Positions 24,709 through 34,702 of a DNA stretch of 64,000 nt are shown here, piece after piece (the first letter of the stretch is position 1; every line of letters begins with the position of its first letter). The notes under the pieces are model-generated. The model saw only the letters and a program-made list of their open reading frames with translations. It made no database searches and had not been told where the DNA came from. The stretch is taken from positions 1 through 64,000 of the forward strand of contig NZ_QFZK01000017.1 in NCBI RefSeq assembly GCF_003415675.1, in the 5' to 3' direction. Made by a program: the position numbers and the translations under genes. The stretch is from Rhodoferax lacus (GTDB lineage Bacteria > Pseudomonadota > Gammaproteobacteria > Burkholderiales > Burkholderiaceae_C).

Positions 24709-27154
24709 AGCGGTAGCCCAGGTAGAAGAACACGGATTCGCCGGTTTCGTGGTTGGTCAGGCCGTCGGTCTGCGAGGTCTCGTAAATGCCCTCGGCCATC
24801 AGGTTGGCACGCTCCGAGAGTTTGTAGGAAACCCGCAGGCCAGGGGAGATGCGGCTGATCTTGGTCTGCGCGTTGTCGGTCTGGGTGTAGTAGCGGATGG
24901 ACGGCTCCAGGCTGATCTTGTTGTCCATGAAGCCGGTCAGGTTGTTGTAGGCCAGCTGGGTGCCGTTCATGGTGCTGCTGGTGATGAAGCTCACGTTGAA
25001 GCCGTTGATGTCCCGGCTGGAATACAGGTTGGAGCCTGTGAGCTGGAACGACACGTTGTACTGGGCGCCCGTGGCCGGTTGCGCCTGGAAGTTGCCCACC
25101 GCCGGCAGCGCACCCACCTCGCTGTACCGCAGGTCCATGGAGCCCTGCCATTTGCTGGACAGCGCGCGCGACAGGCTCACCATGGCCTGCCTGGCTTCGG
25201 CTGCGGTGGCCAGGGCAAAGCCCTGCACGGCAGCCATGCTGTTGGCTTGCAGCAGGCTGGACAGCGACGCGCCGCCCTGGCTGATCAGCGCGTCGCTGAG
25301 TTGCAGGCTGGGCGCCTTGCGGTCATCGAGCAGCATGGTCACGGTGGTGTCGTAAGGCCCCTGGAACGAGCCCTGCACCGTGAAGGCATTGATGGCATTG
25401 AAATTGATGTCGTAGTCCAGCTGCGCGTACATGGAGAGCGATTCGCCAAAGTAACGCAGCTCGGTGCCTATGGCGCGGCGGTCGGAGATGCCCTCGGTGG
25501 TCTGCTCCACCAGCGACACATTGCCGCCCCAGTGCTCGAACAGGTTGTCGGCCTCCAGCATCACACCGGCCAGCGCCTGCTGGGGTGCCGACACCAGGGT
25601 ATTGGCAGGCACGCCCAGCATGGCGTCGACCTTGTAGTTTTCAGCCACCGGCAGGGCCATGGACACCCCGTCAAACAGGCCGAACAGCGAGCCGCCAATG
25701 GCCGACTGGCGGCCCACGCGCACATCCAGGCGGCTGGGCAAATGGCGGTAGTCCACGTAGGCCGCACTGACCAGGCCCTGGGTGGTGGAGCTGATCGCGC
25801 TTTCGCTGGCCAGGTTGTCCGAGCGCGAGCCCCGCATCACCAGCTTGGTGACGGAGTCATCGGTTTCGTAGCGGCCGGTGGCATCCCAGCTCGACACCAG
25901 CACCGACTGGTTGGTGCGGGTCAGGGTGCTTTGGTCAATGCCGGTGGCGATGTTGACCAGCGAGTCGGTCTTGGTCTGGCCGCCGTAGTAATACTGCGAC
26001 ACGCTGCCGGTGGCGCTGAGCCGCTTCTTGTCGGCCTTCAGGCCCGCACCGTCGGCCTTGGCTGTGGCGGCGGTGGCCACACCCAGACTGGCCAGGCGCT
26101 GCGTGATGCGGCCGGTGGCTTCCCCCTGCGGGTAGAGCTTCAGGTACAGCTGGTATTCGGCCCGCGCCTTGTCGGGCTGGCTCATGGCCTCCCAGGTCTG
26201 GCCAATGAGTTCCTGTGCGGCGGGGCTGGACGGATTGGGCGGCAGCATCAGGGCCTGGTTGGTGGCATCAATGGCGTCCTGGAAACGCCGCTCGGCAAAG
26301 GCGCTGCGGCCCTTGGCCAACAGCGCTTCACCCTGGCCGTCCACATCGCTCACGGCGGTTTCGATCTGCGGCTGAACGCTTGGGGCTGCGGCCACGCTGG
26401 CAGCAGCGACTGGCGCTGCGGCAGCCGGAGCAGCTTTTGCCGCAGCCTCCGCCAGACTCAGCACGGCGGCCTGCGGAAAGCGCTCCAGCGCGCGCTGGCG
26501 CACGGCCTGCGCGTCCTGCTGGGTCTTGAAGAAGCCCAGCACCAGGTCCACACGCTTCACGCCCGCACGCTCGCTGGGCTGGGTGTAGACATCGTAGTTC
26601 TGGAACTCGGCGGGAATGCGCGGCATTTGCGCGCCCTGGTCGGCCAGTGTGGACTGCAGCACCACGGCAAAGCGGCGGTCCTGCGGGGCTTCGGCGGGTT
26701 CGGGCAGGGCGCCTTCGGCAGACAGGTCACCGGCCATGCGGCTCTTGAACACCAGGTCAATCGTGCGGGCACCCGGGCCCTGGCGCACCTGCAGCAAAAC
26801 CTTTTCACTAAAGCGCAGGGTCAGCAGCTTGGTGGCCACCTTGGGCACCGGCACGTAGACCAGATCGATGCGCGGCCGGCCTGCTGCGGCACCCAGGCGC
26901 TTGCCTTCTTCCACGGTCTGGCCCGTCACCTGCTCGTCGGCGGCCACAATCTGGAAGCTCAGCTGCGCCAGGTCGGTGGCCGTAGCCGGGCTGGGTGCCT
27001 GGCGCAGAAAGCGCACGCTGGCGGAAAAGGTCAGGCGCGCCACGCTGGTGCCAGAGGCCTCCACCCAGTCCAGGCTCTCAATGGTTTGTGCGGCAGCCGC
27101 CTGCGCCAGCAGCGCCAAGGCTGCGCCTACGATCCAGACAATGCGTTTTGACAT
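24695..27154 (-). CDS. outer-membrane TPR/beta-barrel protein, candidate porin partner of the giant cytochrome
   Basis: An 819-residue exported protein with a signal peptide ending AAAAQ. Residues 25-160 form an AMIN-like beta region (ARLTFSASVRFLR), 165-240 a SPOR-like stretch, then an Ala-rich linker. TPR-like helices at about 275-365 include GRSAFAERRFQDAIDATNQAL. From about 380 on, alternating polar/hydrophobic beta strands with many Tyr and Asn end in LGYRYDFQ, the pattern of an outer-membrane barrel. It starts six bases after the giant cytochrome gene, so the two are co-expressed. It could be the barrel through which the cytochrome is placed or exported. Unlike MtrB it has long soluble N-terminal domains. 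Strand number is unknown. Confidence 0.75.
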   Translation of the reverse strand: MSKRIVWIVGAALALLAQAAAAQTIESLDWVEASGTSVARLTFSASVRFLRQAPSPATATDLAQLSFQIVAADEQVTGQTVEEGKRLGAAAGRPRIDLVYVPVPKVATKLLTLRFSEKVLLQVRQGPGARTIDLVFKSRMAGDLSAEGALPEPAEAPQDRRFAVVLQSTLADQGAQMPRIPAEFQNYDVYTQPSERAGVKRVDLVLGFFKTQQDAQAVRQRALERFPQAAVLSLAEAAAKAAPAAAAPVAAASVAAAPSVQPQIETAVSDVDGQGEALLAKGRSAFAERRFQDAIDATNQALMLPPNPSSPAAQELIGQTWEAMSQPDKARAEYQLYLKLYPQGEATGRITQRLASLGVATAATAKADGAGLKADKKRLSATGSVSQYYYGGQTKTDSLVNIATGIDQSTLTRTNQSVLVSSWDATGRYETDDSVTKLVMRGSRSDNLASESAISSTTQGLVSAAYVDYRHLPSRLDVRVGRQSAIGGSLFGLFDGVSMALPVAENYKVDAMLGVPANTLVSAPQQALAGVMLEADNLFEHWGGNVSLVEQTTEGISDRRAIGTELRYFGESLSMYAQLDYDINFNAINAFTVQGSFQGPYDTTVTMLLDDRKAPSLQLSDALISQGGASLSSLLQANSMAAVQGFALATAAEARQAMVSLSRALSSKWQGSMDLRYSEVGALPAVGNFQAQPATGAQYNVSFQLTGSNLYSSRDINGFNVSFITSSTMNGTQLAYNNLTGFMDNKISLEPSIRYYTQTDNAQTKISRISPGLRVSYKLSERANLMAEGIYETSQTDGLTNHETGESVFFYLGYRYDFQ

Positions 27155-27160
27155 CTTTAT

Positions 27161-30100
27161 TTACGGCGCTACCGGTATGGGCTTGGTGCGGGTGAGTCCG
27201 CGCATCTGGCGCGGAATCATTTCACCATTGGTCACGTGACAGCTGACACAGGTAAGCATATCCGGACTGGGCTTGTAGTTGGGTGAGAGATGCTGGTAGT
27301 TCACCGGCTTCCAGCCCATGTTCATGGTCTTGTGGCAGCTGTCGCAGGAGCGTGCACTCATGAAGTGACCGGCCGGCTTGCCCGATGCGCCCATGCCGTT
27401 GTGGCAGGCCTGGCAGGTGTTGGGTGACACGCCGCTGTGGTTGAACTGGGCCGGGGTCCAGGTGGTGGTGCGGTGACAGGTGTCGCAGGAACTGCTCACC
27501 ATCAGGTGGCGCGCAGGCATGCCGGAGGCGGACTTGCCGTCGTGGCAGGTCTTGCACTGGCCCACGGCCACACCCTTGTGGTCAAAGCTGTTGCCCAGGG
27601 ACCCGCGGCTGGGCCTGCTGGTCAAGATACCGGGGCGCAGACGGTCGGCTCCGGGGCTGACCAGGGCTTCGCGCATGACCGGGCGCTGCAGGGCGCGGAA
27701 GCCGCCCAGGTCATGGCAGTTGCTGCAGTCATTGGGTGCTTTGCGGTTGGCTGTCGTGTGCTTGCTGGCGACGCGCACCTTCAGGTCGAGCACACCGAAC
27801 CAGGACATGCCCAACTCGTGGCATTGCTGGCATTGCACGCCGCCCAGCTTGACGTTGTTGTGAGGCGTGGTGCTGCCCGGCTTCATGAGCATGCCGGAGA
27901 AGGACGTGAAGTTGGCGTGGCAGCCATTGCAGTCGGTATTGCCAATCGGCACGTGGGGGCCCTTGGCGTCCTTGAGCATGGGCTGGTAGGCGTTCTGCGG
28001 TGGCGGCGTGGCACAGGTGGCCTGTGTGGCGCAACCGGTAAACGGCGCCGTGCCGCTGATGCCACCGGTACCCACGGTGTGGCAGGTCACGCAGGTCTTG
28101 GTGCCGATGGTGGCGGCCGTGAAGGTCTGCAGGCCCGGCGTGATGCCGGTATGGATGCCGGTTTTGATCAGCGTGGCCACCGAGTAATCGGCACCGTGGC
28201 AGGTGGAGCAGGCCGAACCCTTGGTGGGCATGTGGCCTGCGGGCAGGCCGGCGGCCGTGAAGGCGGTGGTGCCGCTGTGGCACTGCGAGCAGTCACCCGT
28301 GGCCAGGCCGCCCACGGCGTGCGCCGCATCGGCCACGCTGTACTGGGTGGCCGCGGCAATCGGGCGGGTCTGGAAGCCGGTGTACGAGGCGCCGGTGGTA
28401 ACCACCGTGGGGCTGATGGGGTACAGGTCCACACCCATCCAGCGGTAGTTGGCTTCATGGCAGGCCTTGCAGGCAAAGCCGGTGCTGTTGGCGTGGATCA
28501 TCACGCCGGTGGGCTTGGGCAGCCTGAAGCCGCTGCCCGGCACGGGCTTGCTGCCGGTCACGGTGGACAGGCCGCTTGGCGTGGAGCCCATGTGGCAGGT
28601 CTCGCAGGCTGCGGTGTAGGGGATATGCGAAGTCAGGCCCTGCGGTGCGGTCTTGGGCGCCACCACGATGGAGCTCACACCGGTGAAGCTGGTCGATGTG
28701 ATGCTGGGGCCGTGGCAGGTGGCGCAACCGGTGGTCACGCCGCTGTGGCTGTAGAGCGAGCCCGAGAACTTGTTGCCATCCACCACGGTGGTACTGGTCA
28801 TGCTGCTGCCGCTGCCAATGTGGCAGGTCTCGCAGGCCGTGGTGCCAAACGGGATGTGCTTGGCATCGGGCGCCTTGATGGAAAAACCATTGGCCGGGAT
28901 GGCGTACTTGGCCGCGTTGGTCACGCTGTGGCAGGTGGCGCAGGTGCTGCCCGACAAGGCGTTGGCGTGGACATTCGTCACCGTGACGGGGGCCCCGAAG
29001 TTCAGCGGATTGGTGGCGGTGTGGCAGGCCGTGCAGGCCACGGGGTTCACCGGAATGTGGTTGGCCGGTTTGGCGTCCACCCGGAAGTTGACCGTGCTGC
29101 CGTGGCATTGCGAGCAGTCTGCCGTGCCCGTGGGGTGCGAGGCGTCATTGATCGAGTAGCCGGTGCCACCGCCGAAGGGACGCGCCTGGAAGCCGGTGTA
29201 GGTGCCGCCCGTGGTGAAGACGCTGGTGCGCGGGTACAGGGCCACGCCCAGCCAGGAGTAGCCCTTCTCGTGGCAGCTGTTGCAATTGGCATTGACGCCG
29301 GTGTGCACCATGTCGCCGCTCGGGATGGGGGTCTTGAACAGGGTGGACCCCAGCGCCGGCACCGTGGTCACGCCCACCAGGGTGGTGGGTGTGCTGCCCA
29401 GGTGGCAGGCCTCGCACTGGGCATTGACCGGGGACGGAATGTGCGCGTTGGTGCCAGGCGGTGTGGTGGCGGGCAGGACCACCAGGGCCTTGACACCATA
29501 GAAGCTGCTGGCCGAGACGCCTGCGCCGTGGCAGGTGTCACAACCGCTGGTGATGCCGCTGTGGCTGAACCTGCCGCCCACAAAGGTGTTGGGAGCCACG
29601 CCGCCGCTCAGCGCAATCAGGCCGCTGGGCACGCTGGTGTGGCAGACCTCGCAGGCCAGGCTGGTGGGAATGTGCGCCGGCGCCAGGCCCGACATGGCCT
29701 TGGGTGTCACGCCGTCAAAAGGAATGGCAGCGGTGCTGCCGTGGCAGTTGGCACAACCCGCCGTGACGCCGGTATGGCTGTAGGCCGAGTTGCTGAACTT
29801 GGCACTGTTGCCCACCGGCAGGCTCATGCTGGAGGTCACGCCACCGGTGGTGATGTGGCAGGACTCGCAGCCCAGGCCGGCCATGTCCACGTGGGTGCCC
29901 GACACCGTCTTGATGGGCGGGTTCATGCTGGCCATGGTGTTGTAGTAGGCGGCGTTGGTGGCGCTGTGGCACTGGGCGCAGTTGGTGCTGCTCGACGGTG
30001 CATACAAGTGGATGTTGGCAATCGTGGGCATGACCGCGAAGTCCACATTGGTGTGGCAGGACGTGCAGGTGGCCCCGGTCTTGATGGGGATGTGGTTGCC

Positions 30101-33100
30101 CGGCACGGCGCTGGCCGTGAAGTCGGCCATGCTGGCGTGGCAGTTGGAGCAGTTGCCGGTGGCCGGGTGCGTGGTGTCCTTGACGAAGAAGGTGCCTGCG
30201 GAGGCTTGTGGCCGGGTCTGGAAGCCCTTGAACGGTGCCACGGTGGTGATGGGGTACTGGCCCATGCTCATCCACACCATATTGGTTTCGTGGCAGGTCA
30301 GGCAGTTACCGGTGGTGCCGGCGTGGATCATGCTGGCCGTGGGTGTGGGCGCCAGGAAGCCGCTGCCGGGTGCTGCCTTGACCGCAACGCCGGGCACCAG
30401 GGTGGAGGGCGTGCTGCCCAGGTGGCAGTTTTCGCACACCGTGGTGGTGGGCAGGTGCGAGCCGGCGCCGGGCGTCGAGGACGGCGGCATCACCACGATC
30501 TTGGAGATGCCGTAGAAGGTGCTGGATGTCACGCCCTGCCCGTGGCAGGCCGCGCAACCGGTGGTGATGCCGCTGTGGCTGAACTGCGCACCGGCAAAGG
30601 TGGTCATGCCGCCGCTGGCACCGGCCAGGGGTATCAGCATGGAAGGGATGTTGTTGGTGTGGCAGACCTCGCAGGCCATGCTGCTTTTCACTGGCACGTG
30701 GGCCGGTGTCAGGCTGGAAATGGTCTTGGGAGTGACGCCATAGAAGGTGGTGCTGTTGACCGTGCTGCCGTGGCAGGTGGCGCAGCCACTGGTGACACCG
30801 GCATGGCTGTAGGCCGAGTTGCTGAACTTGGCGCCGTTCTTCACCGGCAGGGTCAGGCTGGAGTTGCTGCCCACGTGGCAGGTTTCGCAGGCTTGGCCCG
30901 CCATGTCAATGTGCTTCTGGGGCACGCCCACCAGCGCCGGGCTCATGCTCGGCATGGCGTAGGTCACAGCTGCGGCTGCGCTGTGGCATTGGTCACAGCC
31001 GCTGTTGGTGCTGGGTGCGTTGGCGTGGATGTCTGCCAGCGTGGGCATGACCGAGAAGTCCGGGTTGGTGTGGCAGCTCGCGCAGCCCGACGTGGGGGCC
31101 GTGGGTATGTGGTTGTTCGGCTTGGACGGCGAGGTGAAGGCGCTGCCGGTGTTGCCGTGGCAGTTGGAGCAGTCGCCCGTGGCGGGGTGCAGCGGATCCT
31201 TGACGAAATAGGTGCCGAAGCTGGTTTTTTGCGGGCGGGTCTGGAAGCCCGAATACGGCGCCACCTGGCTGGCAGGGTAGACATCCATGCTCATCCAGAC
31301 ATTGGGCGTCTCATGGCAGGTGGAGCAGTTGCTGGTGATGCCGTTGTGGATCATGGCGGAGGTGGGCGCTGGCTGTTTGAAGCCACTGCCCGGCAGGCTC
31401 GCAGTCGCCACACCGGGCACCAGGCCCGCGGGCGTGCTGCCCAGGTGGCAGCTTTCGCAGGTGGTGGAAGACGGTATGTGCGAGTTGGCGCCCGGCACGC
31501 TGGAGGGCGGCATCACGATGATCTTGCTGACTCCAAAGAAGCTGGAGCCGGTGATGGTGGGGCCGTGGCAGGTGGCGCAATCGCTGGTGATACCGGCGTG
31601 GCTGAACTGGGCGCCGGCAAAGGTCTTCATGCCGGCGGCTGGCACCAGGCCGGTGGGCACGCTGTTGGTGTGGCAGACATCGCAGCCGGTGGAGTTGGCC
31701 ACGGGCAGGTGGGCCGGACTCAGGCTGCCCATGCTCTTGGGCGTGACGCCAAAGAAGGTGCCTGCGCCGACCAGCATGCCGTGGCAGGTGGAGCAGGTTG
31801 CGGTGGCGCCCAGGTGGTTGAACAGGGAGCCGGAGAACTTGGCGCCGTTGGGCACGGGTGTGGCCGCAATGCTGGAGCCTGCACCCACGTGGCAGCCTTC
31901 GCAGCCCAGGCTGCCCATGTCAATGTGGTCACCGGGCGGGGACACGATTTTGGGCACCATGCTGGCCATGGTGTTGTAGAAGGCGGCGTTGGCGTCGCTG
32001 TGGCAGGTGTCGCAACCCGTGGCCGTGCTCACCGTGTTGGCATGGATGTCGGCCATGGACGGCATGACCGAATAGTCCCCCGTGGGGCTGGTGTGGCAGG
32101 CCGCGCAGGCGGCGTTGGTCGGGATGTGGTTGGCCGGCTTGGTGGGTGCCGCAAACGCCGTGAAATTGCTGTGGCAGTTGGAGCAGTCGCCCGTGGGGGG
32201 ATGCGATCCGTAAACCACATTGAAGCCCGAATTGACCAGGCTGGGCCGGGTCTGGAAACCGGTGTAGCTGGCGCCTGGCGTCGCAACGGACGAGTTGATG
32301 GGGTACTGGCCCATGCTCATCCAGACCATGCCGGTGTCGTGGCAGGTGTTGCAGCTGCCACTCACACCCGCATGGATCTGGCTGGCCAATGGCACGGGCG
32401 TCATGAACTTGCTGTTCGGCGGGGCATTCGGCGCCGTGGCCGGTATCAGGCCCGCCACCGGGCTGGTGCTGTGGCAACTCTCGCAGTTGGTGGAGGTGGG
32501 CAGGTGCGAGGAGGCGCCAGGCGGGCTGGTGGGCGGCATCACGATCTGGCTCACGCCATAGAAGGCGCTGGTGGACACGCCGGGGCCGTGGCAGGTGTCG
32601 CAACCCGCGTTGATGCCGTTGTGGCTGAACTGGCCACCCGCAAAGGTGGTCATGCCCGGGGCGGGCACCAGCATGGCCGGCACGCTGCCCACGTGGCAGG
32701 TTTCGCAGGCCGAACCGGCCTGCACCGGCACGTGGCTGGGCGACAGGCTGGAGATGGTTTTGGGCAGGATGTTGTAGAAGGTGGTGGCGTTGACGTTGGC
32801 GCCATGGCAGGCATCGCAGCCGGTGCTGATGCCGCTGTGGCTGAACAGCGAGCCGGAGAATTTGGCGCCGTCCTGCACCGGCAGTGCCGTGATGCTGGAG
32901 CCCACACCCACGTGGCAGCTCTCGCAGCTGTTGGCCAGCGTGCCCATGCCAATGTGCTTGGCCGGTGGCGACACGATGGCCGGCTTCATGGAGGCCATCA
33001 GGTTGTATTGGGCGGCTTTGGCCTGGCTGTGGCAACCCGCACACGCGGTAGCGGTTGGTGCAGCGTGGATATCCGTGACGCTGGGCATCTGCGAATAGTC

Positions 33101-34702
33101 CACACTCTTGTGGCAGGCGGCACAGGCCGCAGAACCTACGGGTATGTGGTTGAGCGGCACCACGCTGACGTTGAAATCAATCTGGCTGCCGTGGCAGTTG
33201 GAGCACTCACCGGTGACCGGGTGCGGCGTGTCGTCCCGGACAAAGTAGGTACCCCCCGCGCCCGGCTGCGGCCGCGTCTGGAAACCGGTGTAGGGCGCCA
33301 CCGTGCTGATGGGGTACTTGTCCATGCCCACCCACACATAGTTGGTGTCATGGCAGGAGGCGCAGCCGCCCTTGGCACCGGCGTGGATCTGCGCCGCTGT
33401 GGGGGTGTAGAGGGTGTAGAAACCGGTGCTGCCGGGCGCCGTGCTGGGGGCCACTGCCGGCACCAGGCCTGGCGGCACGGCGTTGTGGCAGCTCTCGCAG
33501 GTGGTGACGGTGGGCAGGTGCGAATTGGGACCCGGTGCGCCCGAGGGCGGCATCACCACGATGCGGCTGACGCCATAGAAACTGCTGCCGGTGACGTTGG
33601 GGCCGTGGCAGCTGGCACAGCCTGAACTGATGCCGCTGTGGCTGAAGGCCGAGTTGGCAAACTTGGCGCCGTTCTGCACTGGCAGGGTCAGGCTGGAGTT
33701 GGCGCCCACGTGGCAGCCTTCGCAGCCCACGTTGGCCACGTCGGCAATGTGGCCGTTGGGTGGCGAGACGATGGTCATGGTGGCCATGGCGTACTGGGCC
33801 GCCTTGCCCTTGCTGTGGCAATCCGCGCAGAGGCTGCCGGCTGGCGTATTGGCGTGGATGTCGACCAGTGCGGGCACCGTGGAGAAGTTGCCCGCCTTGT
33901 GGCAGTTCGAGCAGGCCGCTCCGGTGGCCACCGGAATGTGGTTGCCAGGCATGGCAGACGCCAGGAAGGCCGAGCCCACGCTGTGGCAGTTGGAGCAGTC
34001 GCCTGACAGGGGGTGCGTTGCGTCGGGTATGGAGTAGATGCCGCCACCGATCATGGGACGGGTCTGGAAGCCCGTATAGGGTGCGCTGGTGGTGCGGGCG
34101 TACTCGCCCATGCCCAGCCAGGCGTAGGGGGACTCGTGGCAGCTGGCGCAGTTGCCGCTGACGCCGGCGTGGATCATGGCCGGTGTGGGCGCTGGCGACC
34201 TGAAGCCGCTGCCCGGAATGGCGTGTACGGCGTTGACCGACAACTGACCGGTGGGCGTGTTGGCGCTGTGGCAGGTTTCGCAGGTGGTGAAACCGGGTAT
34301 GTGGCCGGTGCCCGCACCGCTGGCGGGCATCAGCACGATGCTGCCTATGCCAAAGAAGTTGCCCGCACCGAGGTTGACGTCGGGCCCGTGGCAGGCGGCG
34401 CAGCCGCTGCTGATGCCGGTGTGGCTGAACATGGAGCCGCTGAAATGGTTGCCGTCCTGCACGGGCAACTGCAGGCTGCTGCCCGCACCGACGTGGCAGA
34501 CCTCGCAGCTTTGTCCGTTCATGGCGATGTGGTTGCCCGGTGCCCGCACGATCGTCATGTTGGGCCTGGAGTAATAGGCGGCGGCTTCGGTGCTATGGCA
34601 GAGCTGGCAATTGGCGTTGGCCGAGGGCGCAAAGGCGTGAATGGCCCGCATGCTGGGAACCACCGCGTAATCGGTGCTGGTGTGGCAGGCCGAACACGAC
34701 AC
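27161..34702 (-). CDS. giant multiheme c-type cytochrome, main part (about 67-68 CXXCH)
   Basis: This frame encodes 2,513 residues counted from a GTG at 34702 and stays open upstream to 34873. That GTG is not a true start: it has no signal peptide and cuts a heme repeat, and another CDQCH lies upstream at 34760-34774. I count 67 CXXCH from 34702 on. The protein consists of tandem modules of about 340 residues with nine hemes each, marked by GDCSNCH, SGCATCHG, CETCH..GS and TGFQTRP. It ends in a different heme domain (FDHKGVAVGQCKTCHDG and similar). The signal peptide and first four hemes lie in another frame at 34800-35282, so a frameshift splits the gene. Predicted periplasmic or outer-surface electron conductor. 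Confidence 0.85.
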   Translation of the reverse strand: MSCSACHTSTDYAVVPSMRAIHAFAPSANANCQLCHSTEAAAYYSRPNMTIVRAPGNHIAMNGQSCEVCHVGAGSSLQLPVQDGNHFSGSMFSHTGISSGCAACHGPDVNLGAGNFFGIGSIVLMPASGAGTGHIPGFTTCETCHSANTPTGQLSVNAVHAIPGSGFRSPAPTPAMIHAGVSGNCASCHESPYAWLGMGEYARTTSAPYTGFQTRPMIGGGIYSIPDATHPLSGDCSNCHSVGSAFLASAMPGNHIPVATGAACSNCHKAGNFSTVPALVDIHANTPAGSLCADCHSKGKAAQYAMATMTIVSPPNGHIADVANVGCEGCHVGANSSLTLPVQNGAKFANSAFSHSGISSGCASCHGPNVTGSSFYGVSRIVVMPPSGAPGPNSHLPTVTTCESCHNAVPPGLVPAVAPSTAPGSTGFYTLYTPTAAQIHAGAKGGCASCHDTNYVWVGMDKYPISTVAPYTGFQTRPQPGAGGTYFVRDDTPHPVTGECSNCHGSQIDFNVSVVPLNHIPVGSAACAACHKSVDYSQMPSVTDIHAAPTATACAGCHSQAKAAQYNLMASMKPAIVSPPAKHIGMGTLANSCESCHVGVGSSITALPVQDGAKFSGSLFSHSGISTGCDACHGANVNATTFYNILPKTISSLSPSHVPVQAGSACETCHVGSVPAMLVPAPGMTTFAGGQFSHNGINAGCDTCHGPGVSTSAFYGVSQIVMPPTSPPGASSHLPTSTNCESCHSTSPVAGLIPATAPNAPPNSKFMTPVPLASQIHAGVSGSCNTCHDTGMVWMSMGQYPINSSVATPGASYTGFQTRPSLVNSGFNVVYGSHPPTGDCSNCHSNFTAFAAPTKPANHIPTNAACAACHTSPTGDYSVMPSMADIHANTVSTATGCDTCHSDANAAFYNTMASMVPKIVSPPGDHIDMGSLGCEGCHVGAGSSIAATPVPNGAKFSGSLFNHLGATATCSTCHGMLVGAGTFFGVTPKSMGSLSPAHLPVANSTGCDVCHTNSVPTGLVPAAGMKTFAGAQFSHAGITSDCATCHGPTITGSSFFGVSKIIVMPPSSVPGANSHIPSSTTCESCHLGSTPAGLVPGVATASLPGSGFKQPAPTSAMIHNGITSNCSTCHETPNVWMSMDVYPASQVAPYSGFQTRPQKTSFGTYFVKDPLHPATGDCSNCHGNTGSAFTSPSKPNNHIPTAPTSGCASCHTNPDFSVMPTLADIHANAPSTNSGCDQCHSAAAAVTYAMPSMSPALVGVPQKHIDMAGQACETCHVGSNSSLTLPVKNGAKFSNSAYSHAGVTSGCATCHGSTVNSTTFYGVTPKTISSLTPAHVPVKSSMACEVCHTNNIPSMLIPLAGASGGMTTFAGAQFSHSGITTGCAACHGQGVTSSTFYGISKIVVMPPSSTPGAGSHLPTTTVCENCHLGSTPSTLVPGVAVKAAPGSGFLAPTPTASMIHAGTTGNCLTCHETNMVWMSMGQYPITTVAPFKGFQTRPQASAGTFFVKDTTHPATGNCSNCHASMADFTASAVPGNHIPIKTGATCTSCHTNVDFAVMPTIANIHLYAPSSSTNCAQCHSATNAAYYNTMASMNPPIKTVSGTHVDMAGLGCESCHITTGGVTSSMSLPVGNSAKFSNSAYSHTGVTAGCANCHGSTAAIPFDGVTPKAMSGLAPAHIPTSLACEVCHTSVPSGLIALSGGVAPNTFVGGRFSHSGITSGCDTCHGAGVSASSFYGVKALVVLPATTPPGTNAHIPSPVNAQCEACHLGSTPTTLVGVTTVPALGSTLFKTPIPSGDMVHTGVNANCNSCHEKGYSWLGVALYPRTSVFTTGGTYTGFQARPFGGGTGYSINDASHPTGTADCSQCHGSTVNFRVDAKPANHIPVNPVACTACHTATNPLNFGAPVTVTNVHANALSGSTCATCHSVTNAAKYAIPANGFSIKAPDAKHIPFGTTACETCHIGSGSSMTSTTVVDGNKFSGSLYSHSGVTTGCATCHGPSITSTSFTGVSSIVVAPKTAPQGLTSHIPYTAACETCHMGSTPSGLSTVTGSKPVPGSGFRLPKPTGVMIHANSTGFACKACHEANYRWMGVDLYPISPTVVTTGASYTGFQTRPIAAATQYSVADAAHAVGGLATGDCSQCHSGTTAFTAAGLPAGHMPTKGSACSTCHGADYSVATLIKTGIHTGITPGLQTFTAATIGTKTCVTCHTVGTGGISGTAPFTGCATQATCATPPPQNAYQPMLKDAKGPHVPIGNTDCNGCHANFTSFSGMLMKPGSTTPHNNVKLGGVQCQQCHELGMSWFGVLDLKVRVASKHTTANRKAPNDCSNCHDLGGFRALQRPVMREALVSPGADRLRPGILTSRPSRGSLGNSFDHKGVAVGQCKTCHDGKSASGMPARHLMVSSSCDTCHRTTTWTPAQFNHSGVSPNTCQACHNGMGASGKPAGHFMSARSCDSCHKTMNMGWKPVNYQHLSPNYKPSPDMLTCVSCHVTNGEMIPRQMRGLTRTKPIPVAP
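27713..33997 (-). repeat. tandem heme modules within the giant cytochrome gene
   Basis: The codons for CS[NQ]CH at the module start (gtggcagttggagca or close) recur at 33983, 33191, 32171, 31157, 30137, 29102, 28277 and 27713. Spacings are 792, 1020, 1014, 1020, 1035, 825 and 564 bases. By motif count these spans hold 7, 9, 9, 9, 9, 7 and 5 hemes. This is a gene built by internal duplication, with central modules of near-constant length and shorter ones at both ends. Confidence 0.85.

Noticed and set aside
24380..27151. A 923-codon plus-strand frame opposite the barrel protein
   Set aside because: Gly/His/Arg/Ala-rich shadow without domains; the minus-strand protein has a signal peptide, TPR and barrel.
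28020..28050. Extra cysteines (CATQATCATPP) near the end of the giant cytochrome as a further heme site
   Set aside because: No His follows the second Cys; not CXXCH, so not counted.
27437..33625. A 2,062-codon open frame on the plus strand opposite the giant cytochrome
   Set aside because: It is the mirror of the CXXCH-rich repeats: high GC and the repeated tgc/cac codons keep the other strand free of stops. It has no family features, and the true strand shows ordered heme motifs.
34700..34702. GTG at 34702 as the start of the giant cytochrome
   Set aside because: It cuts into a repeat just before CSACH, has no signal peptide after it, and another heme motif lies upstream in the same frame.
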